Source: Oryzobacter telluris
GTDB lineage: Bacteria > Actinomycetota > Actinomycetes > Actinomycetales > Dermatophilaceae
NCBI RefSeq assembly: GCF_043099285.1
Contig: NZ_CP170723.1
Coordinates: 1,302,001-1,366,000 of the forward strand
Length of the DNA stretch: 64,000 bases
Reading direction: 5' to 3'
The translations under genes and the position numbers were made by a program. The notes under the pieces are model-generated. The model saw nothing but the letters and a program-made list of their open reading frames with translations, did not search any database and had not been told where the DNA came from. Each line of letters begins with the position of its first letter. Position 1 is the stretch's first letter. Positions 15,951-24,678 of the stretch are shown here, in pieces.

Positions 15951-17033
15951 ATGCCCGCCGCCGAGCACCCCGAGCACCCGGAGACCACCGAGGACCTCGC
16001 CGGCCGCGCCGAGCGCGCCCTCCTCGGGCGCCCGGCGTCGATGGGCCGTCGGGAGGTCTCCGAGGGAGCCGGGGTCGAGCCGGCCACCGCGCGCCGCTTC
16101 TGGCACGCCATGGGGTTCCAGAACGTCGAGGACGACGACGCGATGTTCACCGAGGCCGACCTGCAGGCCCTCAAGCGCGTCGCGACCCTCATCCACGACG
16201 GCCAGGTCACCGAGGAGCTGGCCCTGGGGATGACCCGTGCCTTCGCCCGCACCTCCGACCGGCTCGCCGTGTGGCAGACCCAGCTCGTCGCCGAGTCGCT
16301 GACCTCGCCGTTCTCCGAGGAGCTCGAGGGGCGCGACAGCAGGTCGGCGCCCGAGCCCCGCATCGCCGCCGACGCCGCGACCCTGCTCGCCGACATCGCC
16401 GACGACATCGAGCCGCTGCTCGTCTACGTCTGGCGCCGCCACCTCACCAACGCCATCGCCCGCATGCTCGCCGACGCCGACCCCGCCGTGCGCCAGGACC
16501 CCTCGGCCCCCTACCGCGTCGTCGGGTTCGCCGACCTCGTCTCCTTCACCAGCTTCGTGCGCCGGATGAGCGAGCGGCAGCTCGCGCGCCTGGTGCAGCG
16601 CTTCGAGCTGCTGGCGAGCGACGTCATCACCGAGCACGGGGGGCGCGTCATCAAGACGGTGGGGGACGAGGTGCTCTTCGTGCACAAGGAGGTTGCGGGC
16701 GCCGCCGCCATCGCCCTCGACCTCGTCGACGCCATGGCCGAGGACGAGCTCCTCCCTCCCGTGCGGGTCGGTCTGGCCCACGGCCGGGTGGTCTCCCGGC
16801 TCGGCGACGTCTTCGGCCTCACGGTCAACAAGGCGAGCCGGATCACCGCCGTGACGCCGTCGGGGAAGGTCTACGTCGACGACGACATGGCCCGTGGCCT
16901 GGGCGAGGTGTCGGGGTTCACGGCGACCGAACAACGCCGTCGGATGCTGCGCGGCATCGGCGTCCTCACGCTGCACGAACTGCAAAGAGCGCCCGGAGGG
17001 CGTGGTCAAGCCTCACGCACCGACCCCGCGTGA
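15951..17033 (+). CDS. Class III adenylyl cyclase with N-terminal regulatory domain (Rv1264/Rv2212-like)
   Basis: In this 360-residue protein, residues 1-175 form a helical regulatory domain starting with a MerR-like REVSEGAGVEPATARRFWHA segment; residues 185-350 form the catalytic domain. Metal-binding Asp195 (VVGFADLVSFTSF) and Asp239 (KTVGDEVLFV), adenine-specifying Lys235 and Asp286 (GDVFGLTVNKASR), and transition-state Asn293/Arg297 are all present, so it should make cAMP as a homodimer. No membrane segment is seen. Related M. tuberculosis enzymes are pH or fatty-acid responsive. GAGGAG 4 nt before ATG 15951 and a 10-bp gap to birA suggest co-transcription. Confidence 0.88.
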   Translation: MPAAEHPEHPETTEDLAGRAERALLGRPASMGRREVSEGAGVEPATARRFWHAMGFQNVEDDDAMFTEADLQALKRVATLIHDGQVTEELALGMTRAFARTSDRLAVWQTQLVAESLTSPFSEELEGRDSRSAPEPRIAADAATLLADIADDIEPLLVYVWRRHLTNAIARMLADADPAVRQDPSAPYRVVGFADLVSFTSFVRRMSERQLARLVQRFELLASDVITEHGGRVIKTVGDEVLFVHKEVAGAAAIALDLVDAMAEDELLPPVRVGLAHGRVVSRLGDVFGLTVNKASRITAVTPSGKVYVDDDMARGLGEVSGFTATEQRRRMLRGIGVLTLHELQRAPGGRGQASRTDPA

Positions 17034-17047
17034 CTACGATCGAGCGC

Positions 17048-17722
17048 ATGACCAAGGTGCTGCTGGCGGAGGACGATCCCGCGATCTCCGACCCGCTCGC
17101 CCGCGCGCTACGGCGCGAGGGCTATGACGTCGACGTCTGCACGGACGGCGAGTCGGCCCTGGAGCAGGCGCTCCAGAACCCCGACCTCCTCGTGCTCGAC
17201 CTCGGACTTCCCAAGATGGACGGTCTGGAGGTGTGCCGCCGGCTGCGGCAGGAGGGCAGCACGGTCCCGGTCCTCGTCCTCACCGCGCGCGCCGACGAGG
17301 TCGACACGGTCGTCGGCCTCGACGCCGGTGCCGACGACTACGTCACCAAGCCGTTCCGCCTCGCCGAGCTCCTGGCCCGCGCGCGGGCGCTGCTGCGGCG
17401 CGGCATCGTCGAGAACGCCCCACCGGAGGCCCTGGTCCGGATCGACCCCGAGGGCCGTCGCGTGTTCCTGCGCGGCCAGGAGGTCCAGCTCACGGGCAAG
17501 GAGTTCGAGCTGCTCAAGGTGCTCGTCGCCAACGACGGCAAGGTCGTCTCCCGCGAGAAGCTGATGCGCGACGTCTGGGACTCCGCCTGGTACGGCTCCA
17601 CCAAGACGCTCGACATGCACATCTCGGTGCTGCGCAAGAAGCTCGGTGACGACGCGGCCCACCCCAGCTACATCACGACCATCCGCGGTGTCGGCTTCCG
17701 CTTCGACGCCCCGGAGGAGTGA
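17048..17722 (+). CDS. OmpR/PhoB-family response regulator
   Basis: The 224-residue regulator has an N-terminal receiver with acidic Glu8-Asp9-Asp10, phospho-acceptor Asp51 (LLVLDLGLPKMDG) and the conserved Lys in DDYVTKPF. A C-terminal winged helix follows (about 128-222; VQLTGKEFELLKVLVANDGK, SREKLMRDVW, KTLDMHISVLRKKLGDD, IRGVGFRF). It is phosphorylated by the kinase encoded next, whose GTG overlaps this stop. ATG 17048 is leaderless (TACGAT at 17035-17040). The regulon is not evident from the window. Confidence 0.92.
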   Translation: MTKVLLAEDDPAISDPLARALRREGYDVDVCTDGESALEQALQNPDLLVLDLGLPKMDGLEVCRRLRQEGSTVPVLVLTARADEVDTVVGLDAGADDYVTKPFRLAELLARARALLRRGIVENAPPEALVRIDPEGRRVFLRGQEVQLTGKEFELLKVLVANDGKVVSREKLMRDVWDSAWYGSTKTLDMHISVLRKKLGDDAAHPSYITTIRGVGFRFDAPEE

Positions 17723-18747
17723 GGGTGCGTCGCGTCCTCGTCCTCACGGCCGCCCAGGCGGTCGGCATCACCTCGGTCCTCGTCGGCGGGGTCGTCGCGG
17801 GCCTGCTGCTCTGGCCCGGTGACCCCCTCGCGTCCCTCGCCGGTGACGCCGACTCCCTCGACGGCACGCCGCCCACGCCGCTCGTCATCGCGGCGCTCCT
17901 CGGAGCCGTCGTCGCGGCGTCGGTGATCTCGCTCGGCGTCGCGAAGTTCGTCGCCGACAAGCGGGCCGACCTCGTCTCCGGGCTGCTCGCCACCCTCGGG
18001 GAGCGCGCCGACCGCGGGTCGGCCGACCCCAAGCCCGTCCCGATGAAGTCCGGCATCGTCGAGATCGACCGGCTCGACCTCGCCCTGGCCCGGGGCTCGC
18101 AGCAGAGCGCCAAGCGCCTGGCCTCCGAGCGCGACTTCGCCGCCGACGCCTCACACCAGCTGCGCACGCCCCTCACCGCGCTGCTCATGCGCCTGGAGGA
18201 GATCGCCGCCACCGACGACCCCGAGGTCGTCGCCGAGGAGGCGACCATCGCCATCGGCCAGGTCGAGCGGCTGAGCAAGGTCGTCGACGACCTCATGAGC
18301 CGCACCCGCAGCGGCGTCGACACCAACCCCGCGGTCTCCCTCGACTCCGTCCTCGCCTCCCTCCAGCGCGAGTGGCAGCCGGCCTTCGCCGGGGCCCGCC
18401 GCAGCGTGAAGATCAGCGGCGAGCGCGGCGTCCAGGTGCGCGCCACCCCGGTGGCGCTCGGCCAGATCCTCACCACGCTGCTGGAGAACTCGCTCGCCTA
18501 CGGTCGCGGGACGGTCGAGATCGCGGCCCGTCGCGCCGGCCCCTCGGTCGTCATCGAGGTCACCGACGAGGGTGACGGCGTCGCGCCGGCCCTCGCGCCG
18601 CACATCTTCGAGCGGTCGGTGTCGTCGACGGGCAGCGGGCTGGGCCTGTCGCTGGCCCGTGACCTCGCGGAGGCCGCCGGAGGCCGCCTCGAGCTGGTGC
18701 GCGCCAAGCCGCCGCTCTTCGCGCTCTTCCTCTCCGCCGCCAGCTGA
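17719..18747 (+). CDS. Membrane sensor histidine kinase
   Basis: The 342-residue kinase has two membrane helices (about 6-32 and 55-79) around a short ~22-residue extracytoplasmic loop, so it probably senses the membrane or a partner protein. The DHp helix contains His146 in RDFAADASHQLRTPLTALL. The ATPase domain has ILTTLLENSLAYGRG (N box), VTDEGDGVAP (G1) and SGLGLSLARDLAEAAGGRLEL (G2). It starts at GTG 17719 overlapping the response regulator stop (GTGA); GTG 17725 is an alternative. HAMP is not clear. Confidence 0.9.
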   Translation: MRVRRVLVLTAAQAVGITSVLVGGVVAGLLLWPGDPLASLAGDADSLDGTPPTPLVIAALLGAVVAASVISLGVAKFVADKRADLVSGLLATLGERADRGSADPKPVPMKSGIVEIDRLDLALARGSQQSAKRLASERDFAADASHQLRTPLTALLMRLEEIAATDDPEVVAEEATIAIGQVERLSKVVDDLMSRTRSGVDTNPAVSLDSVLASLQREWQPAFAGARRSVKISGERGVQVRATPVALGQILTTLLENSLAYGRGTVEIAARRAGPSVVIEVTDEGDGVAPALAPHIFERSVSSTGSGLGLSLARDLAEAAGGRLELVRAKPPLFALFLSAAS

Positions 18748-18758
18748 GGGCGCCCGCC

Positions 18759-19094
18759 GTGGGACGCCGGCTCTGGTGGTTCGGGATCGTCATGGGCGCC
18801 CTGCTCGTCGCCTTCGGCGTCGCCGAGACGGTGCGGGTGCTCACCAGCGGCGACGGCGGGCTGGCGTTCTGGTTCGGGTCGCTGGTGGGGGGTGGCGCGT
18901 GCGTGCTCGCGGGCACCCTTCTCGCCACGCGGCACCGGCGGCCGTCGCTGTGGCTCACCGTCGTCGGGTGCGTCGCCGGCGCCCTGGGGACGGCGTGGAC
19001 CCTGGTGGTCCCGTTCCTGCTCCTCACCCTGGTCGCGCTGCGGCTGAGCGAGAAGCGGCCGCCGGCGATCCTGCGGTCCGAGGGTCAGGACTAG
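18759..19094 (+). CDS. Small membrane protein of unknown function
   Basis: The 111-residue protein has four hydrophobic segments (WWFGIVMGALLVAFGVAE, GLAFWFGSLVGGGACVLAG, LWLTVVGCVAGALG, TLVVPFLLLTLVAL) and a charged tail. It lies 11 bp after the histidine kinase, so it may belong to the two-component operon and could be an accessory sensor protein; that is inference from position only. Its TAG stop overlaps the stop of gtrA on the other strand (shared CTAG at 19091-19094). GTG 18759 is the earliest start that does not overlap the kinase. Confidence 0.6.
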   Translation: MGRRLWWFGIVMGALLVAFGVAETVRVLTSGDGGLAFWFGSLVGGGACVLAGTLLATRHRRPSLWLTVVGCVAGALGTAWTLVVPFLLLTLVALRLSEKRPPAILRSEGQD

Positions 19095-19570
19095 AGCGGC
19101 TCGAGCGAGAAGACGAACTTGCGGTAGGCCCAGAAGCGGAAGAGCGTCCCGAGGCCGATGCCAACGATCGTCGCCACGTTGTCGGCCAGGCGTGACTCGT
19201 AGCCCAGGCCGTAGTGCGAGACGAACAGGGTGATCGCCGCGATGCCGAGGGCGACGATGTTGACACCGAAGAACAGGGCGACCTCGTGATGCGCCGGGCG
19301 GCTGCGGCGGTGCCGGAAGGTCCACTGCCGGTTGCCGATCCACGCCACCAGGGTCGCGACGGCGCCGGAGATCAGCTTGGCCGTGGTGACCTTGTCGGCG
19401 AGCACGGTGTGCCAGAGCACGTTGGCCAGGCCGAGGTCGACGACGAACGCGAGCGCCCCGACGACCCCGAACTTGATGACCTCGCGGTACAGCACGCCGA
19501 TGGCGCCGCGCATCCGCTCGACGAGGTGGCCGACGCCACGCGTCGTCGGGGGAGGGGCGGCGGTGGGCAC
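19091..19570 (-). CDS. GtrA-family membrane protein
   Basis: The 159-residue protein has four membrane helices in the GtrA pattern: REVIKFGVVGALAFVVDLGL, then KLISGAVATLVAWIGNRQWTF, FFGVNIVALGIAAITLFVSH, and VGIGLGTLFRFWAYRKFVF. GtrA proteins flip polyprenyl-linked sugars or act with polyprenyl-phosphate glycosyltransferases in cell-wall or lipopolysaccharide glycosylation. The GTG start at 19570 looks leaderless (TAGGCT, complement of 19577-19582, 6 nt upstream). It is divergent from purK, as in M. tuberculosis (Rv3277/Rv3276c, from memory). The GT2/DUF2304 pair at 48353-49389 could be functional partners. Confidence 0.88.
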   Translation of the reverse strand: MPTAAPPPTTRGVGHLVERMRGAIGVLYREVIKFGVVGALAFVVDLGLANVLWHTVLADKVTTAKLISGAVATLVAWIGNRQWTFRHRRSRPAHHEVALFFGVNIVALGIAAITLFVSHYGLGYESRLADNVATIVGIGLGTLFRFWAYRKFVFSLEPL

Positions 19571-19609
19571 CCGCAGAGCCTACAAGTGCACGGTCGGTAT
19601 CCTCGCCGC

Positions 19610-20794
19610 GTGACCACACCACGTCGCGCCCCGGGCGGCTTCCCCGTCGTCGGCATCGTCGGAGGCGGTCAGCTCGCCCGGATGTGCGCCGGCCCGGCCG
19701 CCGAGCTGGGCATCACCCTCAGCGTCCTCGCCGAGGCGGAGGACGCCAGCGCGGCCCTCGTCGTCCCGAGCTCGCCGGTGGGGGAGCACACCGACGCGCA
19801 GGCCGTCCTGGCCTTCGCCCGCCAGTGCGACGTCGTCACCTTCGACCACGAGCACGTGCCGGCCGACGTCCTCGACCTCCTCGTGGCTGAGGGCGTCGAG
19901 CTGCACCCGCGGCCGGCCGCGCTGCGCTTCGCCCAGGACAAGCTGGCGATGCGGGAGCGGCTCACCGACCTCGGCATCCCGTGCCCGCGCTGGGCCCGGG
20001 CCGCGACCGCGTCCGACGTCACCGCCTTCGGGTCCGAGGTCGGCTGGCCCGTCGTGGCCAAGACGCCCCGCGGCGGCTACGACGGCAAGGGCGTGCGGGT
20101 GGTCGGCTCGGCCGACGAGCTCGCCGACTGGCTCGAGCGCGCCGCCACCGACGGCACGGGCCTCCTCCTCGAGGAGCGGGTGCCGTTCCGCCGCGAGCTG
20201 GCGGTGCTCGTGGCCCGCAGCCCGTCCGGGCAGGCCACGGCCTGGCCGGTCGTGGAGACCGTGCAGACCGACGGCATCTGCACCGAGGTCCTCGCGCCCG
20301 CCCCCGACCTCGACCCGGGCCTGGCGGCCGCCGCCGTGCACGCGGGCCTGCGGGTCGCGGGCGAGCTGGACGTCACCGGCGTGCTGGCCGTCGAGCTGTT
20401 CGAGGTCGAGGGCCCCGACGGCACTCCCTCCTTCGTCGTCAACGAGCTGGCGATGCGCCCGCACAACTCGGGCCACTGGTCGATGGACGGCGCCGTGACC
20501 GGGCAGTTCGAGCAGCACGTGCGCGCCGTCCTCGACCTCCCGCTCGGCTCGCCGCGGCCGCTGGCCCGGTGGACGGTGATGGCCAACGTCCTCGGTGGCG
20601 ACTACCCCGAGCTGTACCCCACCTACCGGCACGTCATGGCGCGCGACCCCGAGGCCAAGGTGCACCTGTACGGCAAGGGCGTGCGCCCGGGCCGCAAGAT
20701 CGGACACGTCAACGTCTCCGGCGACGACCTCGAGGACCTGCGCGAGCGGGCGGGGCACGCCGCGGACTACATCCAGGGAGTGGTGACCGAGTGA
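19610..20794 (+). CDS. purK: N5-carboxyaminoimidazole ribonucleotide synthase
   Basis: The 394-residue ATP-grasp enzyme of purine biosynthesis converts AIR, ATP and bicarbonate to N5-CAIR. It shows the N-terminal GIVGGGQLARM, VTFDHEHVPADVL, the ATP-grasp loop VAKTPRGGYDGKGVRVV, LLLEERVPFRRELAVLVARS, and the metal site FVVNELAMRPHNSGHWSMDG. TATCCT at 19598-19603 ends 6 nt before GTG 19610 (leaderless). It overlaps purE by GTGA, so the two steps are co-translated. Confidence 0.93.
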   Translation: MTTPRRAPGGFPVVGIVGGGQLARMCAGPAAELGITLSVLAEAEDASAALVVPSSPVGEHTDAQAVLAFARQCDVVTFDHEHVPADVLDLLVAEGVELHPRPAALRFAQDKLAMRERLTDLGIPCPRWARAATASDVTAFGSEVGWPVVAKTPRGGYDGKGVRVVGSADELADWLERAATDGTGLLLEERVPFRRELAVLVARSPSGQATAWPVVETVQTDGICTEVLAPAPDLDPGLAAAAVHAGLRVAGELDVTGVLAVELFEVEGPDGTPSFVVNELAMRPHNSGHWSMDGAVTGQFEQHVRAVLDLPLGSPRPLARWTVMANVLGGDYPELYPTYRHVMARDPEAKVHLYGKGVRPGRKIGHVNVSGDDLEDLRERAGHAADYIQGVVTE

Positions 20795-21309
20795 GTGCAC
20801 AACCGGTGGTCGGCGTCGTCATGGGGTCCGACTCGGACTGGCCCGTGATGGAGGCGGCGGTGGGCGCGCTCGACGAGCTCGGTGTCGCCTGCGAGGTGGA
20901 CGTCGTCTCCGCGCACCGCATGCCCGAGGAGATGGTCGAGTACGGCCGCAGCGCGGAGGAGCGGGGGCTGCGCGTCATCATCGCCGGGGCCGGTGGCGCC
21001 GCGCACCTGCCGGGGATGCTCGCGTCGGTGACCTCGCTGCCCGTCATCGGGGTGCCCGTGCCGCTGACGTACCTCGACGGGATGGACTCGCTGCTGTCGA
21101 TCGTCCAGATGCCCGCGGGCGTCCCGGTCGCCACGGTTTCCGTGGGCGGGGCCCGCAACGCGGGGCTGCTGGCCGCCCGCATCCTCGGGGCCGGGGAGGG
21201 CGAGGAGGCGACTCGGCTGCGCGCCGCGCTCGCCGACTTCCGCTCCGCACTGCGCGACGAGGCGCACGCGAAGGGCGCGCGGCTGCGCTCCCGCCGATCG
21301 CCGGGCTGA
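20791..21309 (+). CDS. purE: N5-carboxyaminoimidazole ribonucleotide mutase
   Basis: The 172-residue class I PurE rearranges N5-CAIR to CAIR. Family motifs are GVVMGSDSDWPVMEAA, the catalytic histidine in SAHRMPEEMVEY, IIAGAGGAAHLPGM, and PLTYLDGMDSLLSIVQMPAG followed by VGGARNAGLLAARIL. Its GTG overlaps the purK stop. The basic C-terminal tail (RLRSRRSPG) is longer than usual. Converges with the CoA-binding protein 12 bp away; a short GC hairpin spans the stop codon. Confidence 0.93.
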   Translation: MSAQPVVGVVMGSDSDWPVMEAAVGALDELGVACEVDVVSAHRMPEEMVEYGRSAEERGLRVIIAGAGGAAHLPGMLASVTSLPVIGVPVPLTYLDGMDSLLSIVQMPAGVPVATVSVGGARNAGLLAARILGAGEGEEATRLRAALADFRSALRDEAHAKGARLRSRRSPG

Positions 21310-21321
21310 GCCCGAGCGGCC

Positions 21322-21777
21322 CTAGCGGGCCATGCCCTCGCTGCGGACCTTGGGCCACTCGATCTTCGGGCAGGTGTCCATGACGACGTCGAGCCCGGCG
21401 GCGCGCGCCCGCTCGGCCGCGTCCTCGTCGACGACCCCGAGCTGCATCCAGATGGCGTCGATCTGGAGGCGGTCCTTGTTGCGGATGGCGTCGTCGACGA
21501 CGGCGCCGACGTGCTCGGAGTTCACGAAGCAGTCGACGACCTTGATGTCCTGGTCGGGCACGTCGTCGAGCGAGGCGTACCCCTGCTGCCCGTGGACCTT
21601 CTCGGCCGTGGGGTGCACCGGGATGATCGGTCGGCTCAGCTCGTAGTGCATCCACTTGGAGACGCGGTACGCGGCGCGCTCGGTGTTCGACGACAGGCCG
21701 ACGACGATCCAGACCCCCGGGTCCATGAGGAGCTCGCGGACCAGGTCGGGGTCGTTCATGTGGTGGTGGTGGGCCAT
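21322..21777 (-). CDS. CoA-binding domain protein (YccU-like)
   Basis: The 151-residue protein is a single Rossmann-type CoA-binding domain. Landmarks are GVWIVVGLSSNTERAAYRVS, PIIPVHPTAEKVHGQQGYASL, VVDCFVNSEHVGAVVDDAI, and the C-terminal IDAIWMQLGVVDEDAAERAR with VVMDTCPKIEW. YccU-like proteins bind CoA; no reaction is established. The N-terminus MAHHHHMND has four consecutive histidines, an unusual natural His-run. The start is uncertain: ATG 21777 has GAGG only 2 nt away, and ATG 21759 is the other option. Confidence 0.82.
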   Translation of the reverse strand: MAHHHHMNDPDLVRELLMDPGVWIVVGLSSNTERAAYRVSKWMHYELSRPIIPVHPTAEKVHGQQGYASLDDVPDQDIKVVDCFVNSEHVGAVVDDAIRNKDRLQIDAIWMQLGVVDEDAAERARAAGLDVVMDTCPKIEWPKVRSEGMAR

Positions 21778-21806
21778 GTCCTCATCATGCCCCGCAGGGG
21801 CAGGGT

Positions 21807-22979
21807 TCAATCGTTGCCGAACAGGTCTCGCGTGTAGACCTTGTCGGCGACGTCCTCGAGCTCGGGGACGAGGCGGTTGGCGACGATGACGTCGCTGCGC
21901 CGCTTGAGCTCGTCGAGGTCGTGGACGACCTCCGAGCCGTAGAACCGGTCCTCGTGCAGCTCGGGCTCGTAGACGACGACCTCGATGCCCTTGGCCTTGA
22001 CCCGCTTCATCACGCCCTGGACGCTGCTGCTGCGGAAGTTGTCGGAGCCGGCCTTCATGATCAGCCGGTGGATGCCGACCACCTTGGGCCCGCGGGCCAC
22101 GATGTCGGCGGCCACGAAGTCCTTGCGGGTGGTGTTGGCGTCGACGATCGCGCTGATGAGGGTCTGCGGCACATCGGCGTAGTTGGCCAGGAGCTGCTTG
22201 GTGTCCTTGGGCAGGCAGTAGCCGCCGTAGCCGAAGGACGGGTTGTTGTAGTGCCCGCCGATGCGGGGGTCGAGGCCGACGCCGTCGATGATCTGGCGGG
22301 TGTCGAGGTCGTGGGTGGCGGCGTAGGTGTCGAGCTCGTTGAAGAACGCCACGCGCATCGCCAGGTAGGTGTTGGCGAACAGCTTGATGGCCTCGGCCTC
22401 GGTGCTGTCGGTGAGCAGCACGGGCACGTCGGGGTCGAGGGACGCCTGCGCGAGCAGGCTCGCGAAGCGCTCGCCGCGCGGGCCCCGGTCGCCGACGATG
22501 ATCCGCGAGGGGTGCAGGTTGTCGTGCAGGGCGCGGCCCTCGCGCAGGAACTCCGGGGAGAAGATGACGTTCTCGGTGCCCAGCCGGCGGCGCAGGCCCG
22601 CGGTGAAGCCGACGGGGATGGTCGACTTGATGACCGCGGTGGCCTCGGGGTTGATCGCCATGACGTCGCCGACGACCTGCTCGACCGTGCTGGTGTCGAA
22701 GTAGTTGGTGCGCTCGTCGTAGTTCGTCGGGGTGGCGACGACGACGAACTCGGCGCCGGTGTAGGCCTCGGTCTTGTCGGAGGTCGTGGTGAGGCGCAGG
22801 TCGTGCGTGGCCAGGCGCTCCTCGATGTCCGGGTCGGAGATCGGGCTGTGCTTGTCCCGGATCAGCTCGAGGCGTCGCTCGTCGATGTCGTAGGAGACGA
22901 CGTCGTGGTGCTCGGCCAGGAGGACGGCGAGGGAGAGCCCGACGTACGACGTGCCGACGACGGTGATGTGTCCGGTCAT
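21807..22979 (-). CDS. ugd: UDP-glucose 6-dehydrogenase
   Basis: The 390-residue enzyme matches the short (E. coli-like) UDP-glucose dehydrogenase. It has an NAD-binding HITVVGTSYVGLSLAVLLAE, VVVATPTNYD, IKSTIPVGFTAGLRRR, FSPEFLREGRALHDNLHPSR, and catalytic Cys255 in FGYGGYCLPKDTKQLLANY. It oxidises UDP-glucose to UDP-glucuronate, a precursor for acidic surface polysaccharide, which fits the glycopolymer genes at 35-52 kb although it stands alone here. Leaderless start: TAGGCT (complement of 22986-22991) is 6 nt before ATG 22979. A UDP-ManNAc or UDP-GalNAc dehydrogenase cannot be fully excluded. Confidence 0.88.
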   Translation of the reverse strand: MTGHITVVGTSYVGLSLAVLLAEHHDVVSYDIDERRLELIRDKHSPISDPDIEERLATHDLRLTTTSDKTEAYTGAEFVVVATPTNYDERTNYFDTSTVEQVVGDVMAINPEATAVIKSTIPVGFTAGLRRRLGTENVIFSPEFLREGRALHDNLHPSRIIVGDRGPRGERFASLLAQASLDPDVPVLLTDSTEAEAIKLFANTYLAMRVAFFNELDTYAATHDLDTRQIIDGVGLDPRIGGHYNNPSFGYGGYCLPKDTKQLLANYADVPQTLISAIVDANTTRKDFVAADIVARGPKVVGIHRLIMKAGSDNFRSSSVQGVMKRVKAKGIEVVVYEPELHEDRFYGSEVVHDLDELKRRSDVIVANRLVPELEDVADKVYTRDLFGND

Positions 22980-23068
22980 GGGGACAGCCTAGGGAGGGAG
23001 CGGGTGGGCGAGGTCCCCGGGAGAGGCCGTACGGTGGGAGCCACTGCCGACGAGAGGACGCCCCACGC

Positions 23069-24130
23069 ATGAAGTTCGGACTGTTCATCCCCCAGGGCTG
23101 GCGCCACGACCTCGTCGGCATCGACCCCGACCAGCACTGGGGCGTCATGGCCGGGCTCGCGCGCCGCGCCGACGCGAACCACGACTGGTCCTCGATCTGG
23201 GTCTATGACCACTTCCACCCGGTCCCGCACCCCACCGAGGAGGCCGTCCACGAGGCGTGGACCCTGATGGCCGCCTTCGCCGGGGTCACCGGCCGGGTCC
23301 GCCTGGGCCAGATGTGCACGTGCATGGCCTACCGGAACCCCGCGTACCTCGCGAAGGTCGCGGCGACCGTCGACATCGTGTCGGAGGGTCGTCTCGAGAT
23401 GGGCATCGGCGCCGGCTGGTACGAGCACGAGTGGCGGGCCTACGGCTACGGGTTCCCTCGGGCCGGCGAGCGCCTCGCGATGCTGCGCGAGGGTGTCGAC
23501 GTCATGCGCCAGATGTGGACGACCGGTCGCGCCACCCTCGACGGTGAGCACTACCAGGTCGACGGCGCGCTGTGCTTCCCCCAGCCGCTCCAGGGCACCT
23601 CGCTGCCCGGCAGCAGCGGCAACGGGATCCCGATGTGGGTCGCCGGTGGCGGCGAGAAGAAGACGCTGCGCATCGCCGCCGAGTACGCCGACTACACCAA
23701 CTTCGACGGGTCGCCCGAGGGCTTCGACGCCAAGAGCGCGATCCTCGAGCAGCACTGCCGCGACATCGGGCGCGACTTCGGGGAGATCGTCCGCAGCGCC
23801 AACTACAACGTCGTCATCGGCCGCGACGAGCGCGAGGTCCGTGACCGCCTCGGCCTGATCCGCGACCGCCTGCTCGGCGCGGGCGTGCCGGAGGCGAAGG
23901 TCGACGACACGATCAACACGTACGGGACCGGCCCGCTCGTGGGCACCCCCGAGCAGCTCGTCGAGCGGCTCCACGACCTCGAGAAGCGTGGCATGACCTA
24001 CGCCATCACCAACTTCGCCGAGCAGGCGTACGACCTGTCCGGCGTCGAGCTGTTCGAGCGGGCCGTCGTCCCCGAGCTCGTGGACCGCGAGGAGCACGGC
24101 CACCTCTGGCACCTCCTCACCGGGCGGTAG
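23069..24130 (+). CDS. LLM-class flavin/F420-dependent oxidoreductase
   Basis: The 353-residue protein is a luciferase-like TIM barrel: start MKFGLFIPQGW, SSIWVYDHFHPVPHP, VRLGQMCTCMAYRNPAYLAK, the cofactor-binding SEGRLEMGIGAGWYEHEWRA, and PMWVAGGGEKKTLRIAAEYA. Such proteins bind F420 or FMN and oxidise or reduce small organic substrates. A GAGAGGA stretch about 9 nt upstream supports ATG 23069. It ends only 4 bp before the MauE-like gene and could be the first gene of that cluster. Whether it takes part in the same pathway is unknown. Confidence 0.87.
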   Translation: MKFGLFIPQGWRHDLVGIDPDQHWGVMAGLARRADANHDWSSIWVYDHFHPVPHPTEEAVHEAWTLMAAFAGVTGRVRLGQMCTCMAYRNPAYLAKVAATVDIVSEGRLEMGIGAGWYEHEWRAYGYGFPRAGERLAMLREGVDVMRQMWTTGRATLDGEHYQVDGALCFPQPLQGTSLPGSSGNGIPMWVAGGGEKKTLRIAAEYADYTNFDGSPEGFDAKSAILEQHCRDIGRDFGEIVRSANYNVVIGRDEREVRDRLGLIRDRLLGAGVPEAKVDDTINTYGTGPLVGTPEQLVERLHDLEKRGMTYAITNFAEQAYDLSGVELFERAVVPELVDREEHGHLWHLLTGR

Positions 24131-24134
24131 TCGG

Positions 24135-24677
24135 GTGGGTTCGTCGGTCTGGGGAGTCCTCGTCGTGCCCTTCGCGGCGGCAGCCGTGCTGCTCGTGGTC
24201 GCAGGGGCGCCGAAGGTCCTCGACCCCGGCGACCTGCATCGGGCCGTTCGATCCGTCGGGATGCCGGTGGGCCGCAGCGTGGTTCGGCTCTTCGCCGTGG
24301 TCGAGGTCGTGGTGGGGCTGGGCGCCCTGGTGGTCCCGGGGCGGCTGGGCGGTGCGCTGGTGGGGCTGCTCTACGGCGGGTTCACGGTCTTCGTCGTGGT
24401 CGCGCTGCGCCGCGGTGGCGTGCTCTCGAGCTGTGGCTGCTTCGGCAAGGCCGACACCCCGCCGACGTGGGCGCACGCCGTCCTCACGGGTGCGGCCTCG
24501 GTGGTCGGGTTCGCCGTGGCCCTGGTGCCGCCCGCTGACGCCTGGGCGTCCCTGACGGCCGGGTCCGCGGTGGGTGTCGTGGCACTGGTGGCGCTCGTGG
24601 GCTTCCTCGCGTGGCAGGTGATGGCGGTGCTGCCGTCGGTCGACCCGCGCGCCGTCCGCAGCGGGACGAGGGGCTGA
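24135..24677 (+). CDS. MauE/DoxX-like membrane redox protein
   Basis: The 180-residue protein has four to five membrane helices and the features of the MauE branch of the DoxX-like superfamily. Helix 1 ends in AGAPKVLDPG, with VRLFAVVEVVVGLGALV, and a Cys100-Gly-Cys102-Phe-Gly motif at the helix 3 boundary (LSSCGCFGKADTPPTWAH). In methylamine-utilisation operons MauE is needed with MauD for disulfide formation in the small subunit MauA. Here it is followed after one base by a MauD/TlpA-like gene and, further on, by a MauA-like protein, so the same maturation role is inferred. GTG 24135 follows the LLM stop by 4 bp. Confidence 0.75.
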   Translation: MGSSVWGVLVVPFAAAAVLLVVAGAPKVLDPGDLHRAVRSVGMPVGRSVVRLFAVVEVVVGLGALVVPGRLGGALVGLLYGGFTVFVVVALRRGGVLSSCGCFGKADTPPTWAHAVLTGAASVVGFAVALVPPADAWASLTAGSAVGVVALVALVGFLAWQVMAVLPSVDPRAVRSGTRG

Positions 24678-24678
24678 C

